From: Trypanosoma brucei gambiense DAL972
Lineage: Eukaryota; Euglenozoa; Kinetoplastea; Trypanosomatida; Trypanosomatidae
DNA length: 64,000 nucleotides
NCBI RefSeq assembly: GCF_000210295.1
Contig: NC_026740.1
Coordinates: forward strand, 2,160,449-2,224,448
Reading direction: 5' to 3'
Below, one piece after another: positions 44,793-55,624 of the stretch. Both the position numbers and the translations under genes were made by a program. The notes beneath the pieces are model-generated. The model was not told the DNA's origin and did not search any database. It saw only the letters and a list, made by a program, of their open reading frames with translations. Numbering within the stretch: the stretch's first letter is position 1; each line of letters opens with the position of its first letter.

Positions 44793-46100
44793 AGTGGAGC
44801 CCAGATGAAACGAACGGAGCGGAATTCGGTTCGCTAGTTTTCAGCCTTGCTGTGACGTGTGGTCGAGCCACTGAGCATAGCTGTATGTGTTTGCGGTGTG
44901 TGATTGAAAAGTGAAAGAGGTTGTGGAAGAGGGTGATGAACGGTACCGGTATTGAAACAACTTGGTTATGCCGATGGGGCGCCGTCAGATCTATTTCCCT
45001 GCGCGGGTTTTGTTGGAGAGGCCCAAAGAACTTAAAGTCTTCACTGGGCGGTGCTGGTTGCGAGGCCGCAGTCCAGTTACTGACGTGCTGGGGTCTTGAC
45101 GAATCGCACCTGGAACCGATAAATCGGTAGTTTAGTTGCAGTGAATTGCCTGTACATGGTTTCTACTTGAATAATTGCGAGTCGTCGGCCGCAGCAGAGA
45201 TTTAGGGGCTATTGTGCTTGAAGAGGGTTAGATTGTATACATGGGGCGTTTGGAACAGTAACCTTTAAGGGCGGAAATGAGGCTGTTTTTCTGTTTTCGT
45301 TTTTTTTCCCGTAAATTTCATATTATCGAAAATCTCTGGTGTGACATCGGCACCGACAAGTCTCTAGGGGTCCAATCCAACGGAGACACGTATGAACTGC
45401 AAAGTAACGGAACAAGTGATGAATAAAAGGGAAGTCTGTGCAACCTCAGTGTTTGAATGATTTGCCCCGTACCGGGGGAGTGCCTACCTGAGCAGGTCTA
45501 ACGAACTCTGGGTACATCCTGTTTGCGTTACTGTTTTCTTTGAGTGTATAGATGTTGAACACCACCCCTACGTACGCACCCCTACCTTTCGTCAATCCTG
45601 CGGATTGTATCAGGGGTGAACGGCAGGCAAAAGGTGCGCTTTAGTGACATTTGTGCACTTCAACATTCTGTCAGGGACTGCGTTTTCTTTCCTTTGCATG
45701 CGGAAGCCGTGAAGTGGAAGTGGACTCGGTACTACGATAAGGCTAAGCTTGAAGGGCTCACCAAGACTCACTTCCTTCCCCCGCTATCGGAAAGTACTCG
45801 TTGGCGTGGCGCATCAAGCAGGTGTTCACTTTCTTACCAAAAGTAGTAGTAAAATGCGGGTGGTGGCTGAGGGTGTTGTCAAATTTGAAGTACCAACCCG
45901 ATGAACCGTTCTAGGGTGCAAACACAAGCTAAGCACTTCGATTTAGGAATTTCATTTGCACTTCACTTCAATTACTGTTACCGATTGGTCTGTATGCGCA
46001 TAGCCCCACTAATCTCTTTTCCCTCTTCCTACCGCTTAATTTACATGAATACTGGTCATGTGATTCGCTACGCTTGTCCCCAACTTGCCCTTTGGATCGC

Positions 46101-46102
46101 AG
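46101..46102 (+). promoter_or_regulatory. Predicted spliced-leader acceptor AG deciding the RING gene start
   Basis: A pyrimidine tract at about 46013-46031 (ctcttttccctcttcctac) is followed by no AG until 46101-46102, two bases before the ATG at 46105. If this is the acceptor, the longer frame upstream is not translated. Confidence 0.45.
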
Positions 46103-46104
46103 AT

Positions 46105-46965
46105 ATGAGTTCCATCCCCGCCAACAGCGTTACCTGCTCCATATGCCTCGAGCACTGGGTAGAACCGACGGAGTGCCTGCCATGCAGGCACATATTCTGC
46201 AAGAAGTGCATATCCAGAGTAGAACGGTGTCCTTTGTGCCGCTCGCACATAAGGGAAATGATGAGTGCTAATCGCTTCCTGCTTGAGGCGGTGGAAGGCG
46301 TTGTTGGGCATGACGGGGTTGAACAACGGGTAAGGAATGCAGAGCAACGAGCAGAGGAGGCAGAGAAAATTTTGGCGGAGATCGCTGGGCCGTTTTTGGA
46401 AACAGACAACGAAACATGTTGGGAGGCGAAGGCAAGGGAGAATGCAGAAAAGGTCATCGGAGGCCTCCGGTCCCAGCTGGGGTGTCTAAGAGCGAAGAAA
46501 CGCGGTATGGAAGCAGCCATATCGAAACTGGAAGCGAGCAAGAGAAATTGTGCGCGGGGTCCGGATGTAAATCATTTTTTGCAGTGCCTTTCGGGTGCCA
46601 CACTGCTTCCGCAGTTGATATCAACCTTTGCCCCAACTTCAACTTCGCGCGCCGCCATGGGTGTTGCAGCGAGAGCGGCGTTGGGGATGGTGACGCGAGG
46701 TCCTTTGGGGGCGGTCGCCGGTACCGCTTTGGGTGCAGTTGCCGCCGCAGCATTTGCGGGGGAATCGAGTGGGAGGCAAGGAAATGATGAGATAGATGAA
46801 GAAATACGAGTGAAAACAGCAGACCTGCGGATTTTAGAGCGTGAGATCGAGAACATCGAGGCCAACTTGCGTTTGGAGGAAGAGAAGGAGAATCGAAGGC
46901 AGTATTTTGTGGGGTTGATAAGGTCAATGGGACAAAATTCGGAGCGCGGGATGGGACAATCATAG
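46105..46965 (+). CDS. RING-finger coiled-coil protein, putative E3 ubiquitin ligase
   Basis: 286 residues from ATG 46105; the same frame is open back to ATG 45901, but the first AG after the pyrimidine tract favours the inner start. A C3HC4 RING lies at residues 11-45: CSIC, then C-R-H-I-F-C-K-K-C, then C-P-L-C. RING domains recruit E2 enzymes, so a ubiquitin-ligase role is likely by family. Two helical, charged coiled-coil regions follow (about 70-150 and 230-275), separated by a Gly/Ala-rich hydrophobic stretch at about 185-220 (AALGMVTRGPLGAVAGTALG and onward) that could insert into a membrane or be a flexible hydrophobic helix. It is the first supported gene right of the strand switch. 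No leucine-rich repeats, so it does not look like ESAG8. Confidence 0.8.
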   Translation: MSSIPANSVTCSICLEHWVEPTECLPCRHIFCKKCISRVERCPLCRSHIREMMSANRFLLEAVEGVVGHDGVEQRVRNAEQRAEEAEKILAEIAGPFLETDNETCWEAKARENAEKVIGGLRSQLGCLRAKKRGMEAAISKLEASKRNCARGPDVNHFLQCLSGATLLPQLISTFAPTSTSRAAMGVAARAALGMVTRGPLGAVAGTALGAVAAAAFAGESSGRQGNDEIDEEIRVKTADLRILEREIENIEANLRLEEEKENRRQYFVGLIRSMGQNSERGMGQS

Positions 46966-48908
46966 TGTGCACCCAGGGACAAATGTCTCCCGCACTTGGA
47001 ATGGAACAGAAACCAAAGGGAGTGCCGTAAAATGGGAGGAGGACAACCCTGGCGAAGAGTTGATTAGTTTCCCCCACGCATGCACGTAAGGAGTAGCGAG
47101 GAATTGTCTGGTCTCGGCGACTCGTCGGGGTGACACGGCGAAAGCAAATGCAATTGCTCGCTTGTGTACGCGCACATCTGTGGGTGCTGTGCGCCAAGAG
47201 GCACGTTCTAGGTCTGACATTTTGATTTTTTTTTTCATATGTGTGTGAAAGTGGGAATAGTTGTCTGTGCCAACTTTCGTTCTCGCTCACTTTACTGTGT
47301 GTGTGTGTGTGTTTTCACTTTTTTTTTGTTAATTTTGCTTGGGGTGAGGGGGGGACGTCCTGCCGTCTACCCCACTACCCTTGTGAAGAATCTTGTTGGT
47401 AACAGTGAGGTTCAACTAGGCGGCTCCGCGCCATGTGCGCTTGCCAGAAGACAAGTAGATAATGTAAAGTGGGAAGTTCTTTTGCTTCTATGTGTGAGTT
47501 TGGGGACTAATTGTGAGTCTGTTGCTGGTTAGCTCGCGTATGAAACAGAGAATGTGGTGATTTCATGCAAACCAACAGCCGTGGTTTCGCCGCATTGGCC
47601 TAGCGCCGCTGTTCCCCCATATTCTCCCTCCCCGTTCCACTGTGCAAACCTTTGTTGCCCTTTTCCTCCTGCGTGCTTACACCCCAGGTTACCCCCTGGA
47701 GAGCGAGATTAGCAGCAGTTGGAAGTACTCTATTTGACCAAACACTTGTTGAGTGATGTTACAGGCAAAACGCGACGTCGATCCGTAAGGACGTGCATCA
47801 ACTACTTTCACGAACCCCACCGCTCGTTGTTTGTCCACTGTGTACCACCTCCTGCTTATAGTATAGTTGATATGTTTCTGTTATGCGGACAATGCAATAT
47901 GATTTGTGCCAGCCCCTCGATTGGTGCGAGAGCATTTGGGGCACACTAAGACACAAGAACGTTACAAGTGAGTTGTGTGCATCCGATTTGGGCTGCTGGT
48001 GTGTGGTGCACCCGTTCCTCCAATGTCTCGTGCAATCGGCTGCGCTCTTTATCTTTATGGGCTCTGTCAAAAAGAGAGACGTTCCGTCGTGAATGCCTTA
48101 TGCCTGGATGTACAGTCATACGTCCCGAGATGCGCACGCATGGTACTTCCACAGTCTCCATTGTAAATGAGACACAGCGGTTGGGATTAATCGCCGAAGG
48201 TGGGACGGATTACTTCTTTTCCGTGATTGTGCATTAAACCTGAGTGCAGAGGGTTAGGATGCCGCTGCCTACGCCGGTCACTCTTAGGAAACTTGGGCGG
48301 ACCACCTGACAATTTCTGCGGGTGACTGTCGAGGCCGCTGACCGCAGCCTCGTTGTCGAAAAAAATATGTACCCCATAAAGCAAGCAGCCTCTGTCCGTA
48401 TCTCGGAGGATAACAGTCCGATTGGGATCAGTGGCGGCGGGTGGGAGTTGGTTGCCAAAATGGTGTGAATCCTCCCCCTGTGGTGACCACACTTCTGGAA
48501 AGTCGATAATGTGGGGTGACATTCTTGGAGTGTGTGTGTGTGTGTGTGTGGTTGGCCATAGATCTTTATACTGCTTCCCTGCGGATGGGTGTTGAACATC
48601 GGTTTTTTGGAGGACGTGTATCACCGGCACGATTTCATACCCGGTCGGTAGGAGCTGAAGAATTTGGTATTTGTGAGGCAATAATATTTGCTCCACATGG
48701 GACTCGGATGTTAGTTTTGCCGCACGAATACTCCTTACTTTTGAGGACCTTCGCAATGTTAATATTGTGTTGTCGCATGAGGGGGGGGGGTTAAACTTTG
48801 GCTAAGTTTCCTGTTTCACCTATTCCGTTGTCCGGACTCGAATATGTATTTGTGGTGTGTATGCGCGTGATGCAATGGCTGAGAGAAACTGCAAACCTAC
48901 ACAAACGC

Positions 48909-48919
48909 ATATATATATG

Positions 48920-48957
<38 letters not shown>
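48909..48957. repeat. (AT)n microsatellite
   Basis: About 49 bp of alternating A and T with two GT interruptions near the left end. Self-complementary and able to extrude a hairpin. Confidence 0.9.
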
Positions 48958-48958
<1 letters not shown>

Positions 48959-51900
48959 GTAATAAAGCGCTTTCATTGTCCCTCTCCTCGATCTGATGGA
49001 ACTTGGATTTCTCAGAGGCACAAAACGGAGAAGGAAGCTACTTGTGTTTCCGATCTAAGCTATTTACTTCAAATTGTCTTCGTTATAGGGGAGTGGAGTT
49101 CTCAGGAACGTGTGCGATGGCGTGTCCGTTCGACACCAGCAATTTTCTTTTTGTTTGGTCGTCTTAATTTTGATGAGACCTGATGGATCTTATCACAAGG
49201 TCTTACCGCGTTTTCCCATAGGCGGGACCTTTCATGAGCACCGGCCACGATTCCCAAGCGGTTGCTGCCATCTGGATGAGAGGGGGCGGTGGGATTGTGG
49301 TTTATTAATTGATGAGGAGGTTGGTTTTATCCAATGCCATCGTCCTCGGAAGAAAAGCAATGTGTGCCTGAAACTAACAACGCCTCTAGGCGGTGTTCGA
49401 GAGGGGGTAACTGGGTGTTGTGTCACCTCCCGCCACCGATGGGGTGTGCCTTGCATATCAGATCCAACTATTGGGATGCTGTTGTCACGAACGGCACATA
49501 ATCTGCAAGCGTACAGCTCATGCATCTATATATACACGTTGTGTGTACTGTTATTACCCTTTTTGCTGCACAAACATATGTCGTGCTCTAGCTGCCTCGC
49601 ACTTCAAGGAAGGGAAGGCAATTAGTATATAAGAAAGGGGGATGCTGCAGAACCAGCAGTCCGAAAATGAGTGGTGGGAATTGAATAGTCTCCCGCAGGA
49701 CAACACGGGAAATCAACCGCCTGTTAATGGCCATCATTGTCCCATGACGAGGCCGCGAGAAGGGGAGGGAGACATTAGAGCGCAACCGCCGTCACATCGC
49801 CAGAAGACTGAGGGCAATGAGCAACCTCGATGGAAGATGAGCTACGGTGAGGGGGATGCATCACTAACGAAGTGGCTGCGGCGGTTTGCGTAAGGTGGAA
49901 CTGCGTGTTTCCCCCCTAAAGTCCCCTCACGATGCGTGGGTACGTTTGGCATACCTTCTTTTTTTTGTTTTGATTGAGCAATCCTCCCCAGGGGCGAGGG
50001 TGGAGGAGAATATGAGAAACCGGGCGTAAAAGATCTCCATGTGGGGGTTTCCCCTCCCCCGACCTTTTGGGAGTCGCTGCACCGACCGGTACGATTCATT
50101 TACCAAACGAAGGCAGGGGACCATTATCCTCGAGCAGTTAGGCGCTGCATGTCGATGAGGGGGGGGGGCGAAGACGGAGTACTCGGAGCTGAAGAGTGAA
50201 AAAACGAAGTTGTGGACGCGCTTTCGTGTAAAAAGTGATGTGAAGCCACATAGCGGTGTTACAAGCTCCAGGGCATGTTTCTCTGAAGGAAGGTGATGAT
50301 GAGGCTCCCTTGACACATAGAGATTAGGGGTGGGGTTTTTTATATCAATAGAAATTCTGATGAAGTTGGACGACACGCTTCCATGTGGCAGCATAACTGC
50401 AAATGTGGAGGCCACATCACGAGCCGGTTCGCTGCGCATGGGATTATGAATTCCCCTTGAGAAATCGCGTGCCAACTCCGCGATGTTAGCGACATTTTGG
50501 GTTTCAGAGATATGAGGGAGTCTGGGGGATATGATGAGGGTGCAATCCGCCATTTGGGCTCACCACAACGAACAGGGTGACTTCTTCTAGTTTTTTTTTG
50601 TTATTGAAAGACTGGGGACTAGAAAGTGGTGTGTCGTTGGCTCGTCTCTGCTTCACTAATTTTTGCGTTACGAGTCGTAGGAGGGGCGCGCGGCTGCCTT
50701 CCTTGCGAAGGTGAAAGTGTTTATTATCTATCTTCCGGAGGATGATCATCATGGCAGGGTTAAATGCCATAATGGTCTGGACATCCATAGGAATTTTAAC
50801 TATGGTGTCAGAAGAAGGCTTGGAGCGGCGTGCAACATTTGATACGGCGGACAATATTTGAACCATTCATGGGTGTACTCGGATAATGTTGCGTTACCGT
50901 GGTAGTGGTGACAAGTGGAGGAAAAAAAAAATTAACACGGAACGATTTATACGCGCGGTGTAGAGACGCTTTCGGGTTAGCTGTGGTGGTGGGCACAGTT
51001 CAAAGACATTTACTGCGTGGTATGTACCTTGAAGGTTTTCCCCTTGGGTAGAAGGAAAAATGAAACAAATGGAAGGGAAAGAGAGAGCACTGCCAACCTC
51101 ATAGAATATTAATAGCGGGCGGGATGTGTCCGGAGATCACTTTTGATGTGTCTGGGGGCGGGGGGAAGGAGAGGGCAACAGCGATGTGGGGATTAAGGAA
51201 GCAGGGAAGGGATCAAACTTCTCCTTAGGAGCGCATGAGGCAATTCCATGTGCAACTTCGAGGCAAACTCGCTACCGTCTTCGTCGACGCAATGATACGA
51301 AATCCATCATTCTGTGAAGGGAAAGAGAGCCAAGAAAATTTGTTTGAGTGTTTAACTGCAGAGATGTAAGCGACCATTTGTAATTAAATAAATCATGGGA
51401 AGTGACGTATGAAGATGCCACTGAGCCGTTGTTTCCCCATTTGTGATGGATGAAATGGTGAAGAATGGGGCGCGACATGTTTCGGTGTCCTACTTCAGTA
51501 TCTTTGGTGTGTTTTTGGGTGCAATGGAAATTTCGTTATCGTTTACGTTTCTGATAAGGTTTTTGCATTACTTGGGCGCACTCAGAAGGACCCTTTCAAC
51601 AGGATCATCTTGTGATGTGGCAGCTGGTTAACGCGTTGCTCACATCGGCTTGCACCTTAAAATATTCTGCGCTACATTTTCTCATGGACATTTTCCCCGC
51701 ACATTGCCGGTATATCGTTTAGTTGCCTAATGATGCAACCGCATTATTGACGTTTGGACCAAGCGCACTTTCGGATATCTTGTTGCTCTTTTCTTTTCCC
51801 GCTTCTCCATGTCTCTTCTTTGTTCCTGCTTCCAAACCTTGATGATGATCGAAAATTCCTTTCATGTCACCTCCGTTGGTAACCGCGTTGCACTCTGAAG

Positions 51901-52920
51901 CAGCTTTAATTCCTGTTTATTTTGTCGTTTTGCGGTGACTGTGCGATCTGCTCATCATCCCTTCACTGCTTATATGTGAGTCTGATGAGCGCAAGGCCTG
52001 CGACGAAGAATTTCTGTGAAAGGGACAGTGATGGGTTGCATATGTTTGTGGTGTTGTTTACGGCTGTTCTGTGGCAACGTATAGAGGAAGCGGAACTAGT
52101 AGAGTTGCGTGTACATTCACTTTTGCTTAAATGCATGGCATATGACACCTCGTTGCATCCTTCATCGTTTAGTTTGACTCACTAGCTGTCATTCCTTCAT
52201 GCCACGCCCATTCACTTTTGAAAATGCATTTACCTGACTGCCACAACCCTCTGCGAGTTCTGCTCCACAGTTACTCATTCTGCCACATGTCACCGGCGAT
52301 AAAGGCTTTCTTTTTTTCTTTTTTTACCTTTTATTTATTTCTTCCGTGTACACAATGAATGTCTCTGTGTGTGTGAGGATGGGGCTAGAAAGGTTGACCC
52401 CGTGGTACACAAGATTTTGTCGTTGATTTTATTTAAGTTGGCTGCTGAGAGGAGGGAAATCGAGCTCCTCAGAGGTTACAGTTTCCCGCTGAGTGTGTTT
52501 GGAGAAGTCTTTACCAACGAGATGCAGCAGTGACAGCACAGTTAAGCACTTATAATTTCAGTGAACCTGAAGGGAGAAAAAAAAAAAAGAAAACATGACA
52601 ACTGCAATACCGAAGAGCGAAGGATCCACTGTCTTCTTCAGCGGGGAAGTGGACGAGCCGCGTACAAGAGTGATGGACGCACGACCTTAGCACCTCATGC
52701 AGGATAAAGGGTGGTAAAAATGCATATGTACGCGTGTATAAGCGTGTGCATGTTTTTTTTTCCTTTCACGCACATTTGCAGCGCGAAGTGTGCAAGATCC
52801 TGCCGGGTCATTGGCCTGTTTTTGTTAGGCGTACAACCCCACACATTTGTTTTTTTCGCTGAACCATGTGCTGCTGCTTGCAACTGCATTGATTCCACAC
52901 GGACCCTTTTATGGATAATA

Positions 52921-52945
52921 TATACATATATATATATATATATAT
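52921..52945. repeat. (TA)n microsatellite
   Basis: Alternating T and A with one TAC interruption near the left end, seen directly. Confidence 0.85.
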
Positions 52946-54240
52946 GTTGCGTTTCCTTGTGACTCGTATGGGTTACTTTTGTGGCATCGATTGCACAACG
53001 CTTTTAGTCACGAATCCGGCGCGCTTCTCGTGCGGAGATAATCTTTTAGCGTGGGACCCATTTTAACGCACACTTGATGGATCTTGGAAACATTACGCAT
53101 ATAAGAGCCATTGGGACACTCTCTGCGAATATCATTGCAACGGAGGTTGGATGGCTGACAAAGACGTTAGATGTGGTGTACGCCAATATGTACTCGGTGA
53201 TGCGTGTGGATTATTGCGGCCTGTCCGTGCAATTTTGCGGTAAAGTTACTTGCGACTCGTGGACTGGTGCGTGTTTGGGATGTGGAGTTGAAGTCGCTTT
53301 CAAACAGAGAATATTTTTGATCAGGCTCTGGCGGAAGCTGCCAAGTTTGTCGAATGGAGGGGGGGGAGGATCGGGACACTTTGCGCTTAGGTTTGATTCC
53401 AATAAAATCGCGTTGTAAATAGGGTTGGGAATGCAAGGGGAGCTAATATTTTGCGGTCAAGTTGAGGGGGATGGAAACAAAATGATGGGAAGCGTTGGGA
53501 CGAATGAGTTTCAGGGTAAGGAAGGAGGAGAATGTGTTATTTCTTTGGTTTCCGCTGGGGGGGTTGAGTTTGAGTGGACGTGAGAGCGGCTGAGTTGTTT
53601 TGCCGTAGACGTGCTTCCAACTCCCTTAACTAAAGGGGCTATGGCTGGAACTAGGGTGCATATTTATAACGAATGGGTGGATGGAGCTAGTGGAGATAAA
53701 CTATAGGATAAGAAATAGTGACTTGGCGAGTATCGTAACTTTTTTACTCGTTGTCTTTCAGTGGCCGGATCATCAGAGTTTTTCTCAGAAAGATCCCGTT
53801 CTAACTCGAAGCTTCGTGATACGGTACGGCATCAGTTAGCAGTGGATGGGGAGGCCATGCAAACACACCAAAGTGAAGAAGGGAGTGCCACTGGATTGTT
53901 GGGGTGATGGTTGCATTTTTGCCATCCACGTATTATTGTTTACGTGTTTAACGTTGAAACCACCGTTCCAGGAGTAAAAAAAAAGGTTTGTCTTAAGTTC
54001 CCGTTTCTACCTGCACAACGCTCCCCCTCTTCCAACAAATTGCGTATTTTTGGAATTATACAGAAACGACGCAGTAATCATGTCATTTTTCGCTCGCAGT
54101 GATTGACAGACCAATATCCCACCCTATCCCGTGTAAATATGTCCGCCCAGCTCCGTGAGATGGCTGGCTTTTAGGGAGCGAACAGATGGTTGCGTTGCTT
54201 GAAGTTTTTTTTTTTCCACCCATCGTCCTGTACATTCACT

Positions 54241-54381
54241 GATACCGATACCCAAGCCGTAAACAGCGTAACCTCCGAGGCACATTGCACGATGGATCTG
54301 AATTAGCATCATTATATGGTACTTAATTTAGCCGGCCAAAGGGGAGGATGCTGCACTGTTTACGGCTTGGGTATCGGTATC
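54241..54381. repeat. Perfect 26-bp inverted repeat with 89-bp loop
   Basis: 54241-54266 (gataccgatacccaagccgt then aaacag) is the exact reverse complement of 54356-54381. The mismatches immediately outside define its ends. It lies about 280 bp upstream of the dioxygenase ATG in transcribed sequence, so an RNA stem is possible. Confidence 0.95.
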
Positions 54382-54653
54382 TGGTTGTTCCCCATTCCCC
54401 ACTAAAATACGATTTCCCTCCCCCCCGTATATCGGATACATAAACAGTAATTCGCTGTTGGTTATTACGTTATTGCCCTTACTTTCTGTCATACGTTGTT
54501 GCCGCGAGTACAAGTTTAGCGTGTCTATCCTCTCGTGCCTTTTCTCTTCACATCCTCATAGGGACTTTGTAGCACCCGCCGGTCTGAATAATCATAAATA
54601 ACATTATCTTCATTATTATTTTTTGGCGTCTTCTTATTGATATTTTCATCGAC

Positions 54654-54655
54654 AG
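54654..54655 (+). promoter_or_regulatory. Predicted spliced-leader acceptor AG for the dioxygenase gene
   Basis: The T-rich tract at 54607-54650 ends in catcgacAG, the first AG after the tract and six bases before ATG 54662. This would give a very short 5'UTR. Confidence 0.55.
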
Positions 54656-54661
54656 GTGCTA

Positions 54662-55624
54662 ATGAATCACACTTCGATTCCAGTTATTGATGTGAGCCCT
54701 CTGTTTCGTGACGGTGAACATCGGGTGATGGACGTTGCCCAACAAATTGACTGGGCTTGCAGGACGTGGGGTTTCTTTCATGTCGTGGGGCATCCCATTT
54801 CCCCTGAACGGATTGGAAAGTTGATGGAAATGGCCAAAACGTTCTTCTCGCTTCCACTGGAAGAGAAACTTAAAATTAACATTCAAAAGAGCAAACATCA
54901 TCGCGGCTACGGGTGCCTTAATGCGGAGAATGTTGACCCAACGAAGCCATTTGACTGCAAGGAAACATTTGATATGGGCTGCCACCTCCCTGAGGATCAC
55001 CCCGATGTCGCAGCCGGGAAACCGTTGCGTGGACCGAATAATCACCCCACGCAGGTGGGGGGTTGGATGGAATTAATGGAAACACACTATCGCGATATGC
55101 GGGACTTTGCCCTCGTTATTCTTCGTGCCCTTGCACTCGCTATTGGCTTAAGGAAAGACTTTTTCGACAATAAGTTTGATGAGCCATTGAGTGTGTTCCG
55201 CATGGTGCATTACCCCGCACAAAAGGAGGGGTCGCGCCATCCTCTTGTTTGTGGTGAGCATACGGATTATGGTATTATTACATTACTCTACCAAGATTCG
55301 GTGGGCGGACTGCAGTTGCGCAATCTGTCAGATGAGTGGGTGGATGTGGAACCCATCGAAGGAAGTTTTGTTGTGAATATTGGGGACATGATGAATATGT
55401 GGAGTAATGGCCGTTACCGTTCTACTGCGCATCGCGTTCGCTTAACTACAACTGATCGCTACTCCATGCCATATTTCTGCGAGCCCGATCCTTATACTCT
55501 TATTGAATGCCTTGATCATTGTCATTCGCCAAGCAATCCTCCCAAATATCCACCAGTCCGTGCTGTGGACTGGTTGCTGAAGCGTTTCGAGGAAACATAT
55601 GCCCATCGCAAGGCAAATATGTGA
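54662..55624 (+). CDS. 2-oxoglutarate/Fe(II)-dependent dioxygenase, thymine-7-hydroxylase-like
   Basis: 320 residues from ATG 54662 (the longer frame begins with GTG and ignores the splice acceptor). It belongs to the isopenicillin-N-synthase-like dioxygenases. DIOX_N domain: PVIDVSPLF at the start and W-G-F-F-H-V-V-G-H-P at 36-45. Catalytic jelly roll: iron ligands His200-x-Asp202 and His257, and 2-oxoglutarate-binding Arg266-x-Ser268. All are intact, so activity is expected. In fungi the close relative thymine-7-hydroxylase oxidises the thymine methyl group; trypanosome homologues are annotated that way by similarity only. A substrate among small metabolites is equally possible. It does not resemble the JBP1/JBP2 enzymes that make base J, which belong to another branch. 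Single gene, no obvious partner nearby. Confidence 0.9.
   Translation: MNHTSIPVIDVSPLFRDGEHRVMDVAQQIDWACRTWGFFHVVGHPISPERIGKLMEMAKTFFSLPLEEKLKINIQKSKHHRGYGCLNAENVDPTKPFDCKETFDMGCHLPEDHPDVAAGKPLRGPNNHPTQVGGWMELMETHYRDMRDFALVILRALALAIGLRKDFFDNKFDEPLSVFRMVHYPAQKEGSRHPLVCGEHTDYGIITLLYQDSVGGLQLRNLSDEWVDVEPIEGSFVVNIGDMMNMWSNGRYRSTAHRVRLTTTDRYSMPYFCEPDPYTLIECLDHCHSPSNPPKYPPVRAVDWLLKRFEETYAHRKANM

Larger units (their letters stand above)
39807..46104. promoter_or_regulatory. Divergent strand-switch region, likely RNA polymerase II initiation zone
   Basis: Every gene to the left is on the minus strand and every supported gene to the right on the plus strand. The 6.3 kb between them has no intact gene. 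It contains a GC-rich part (about 41.0-42.1 kb), a run of 17 G at 42020-42036 and another of 8 at 42614-42621, both in the orientation of rightward transcription, then GT-rich sequence. In T. brucei, divergent strand-switch regions carry modified or variant histones and are transcription start regions. That role here is inferred from gene orientation and base runs. Confidence 0.75.
46966..54661. other. 7.7-kb gene-poor region with microsatellites and G runs
   Basis: Nothing here is a convincing gene. Present are: G10 at 48781-48790, G10 at 50159-50168, G8 at 53359-53366; GT-rich microsatellite at about 48530-48549; (AT)n at 48909-48957; (TA)n at about 52925-52945; and the inverted repeat at 54241-54381. 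Weak plus-strand frames at 49642-49893 and 53077-53418 and minus-strand frames at 48187-48756 and 49927-50866 may be remnants, but show no domain. Confidence 0.5.

Noticed and set aside
45901..46104. N-terminal extension of the RING protein
   Set aside because: The pyrimidine tract and first AG fall inside it, favouring the start at 46105; the extension is also unlike the rest of the protein in composition.
48187..48756. 189-codon minus-strand frame
   Set aside because: Includes a translated GT microsatellite (His-Thr run), opposes local transcription and lacks a domain.
49927..50866. Two minus-strand frames (208 and 120 codons)
   Set aside because: Opposite to the surrounding transcription, no recognised domain, and no supporting splice signals; kept only as a weak possibility.
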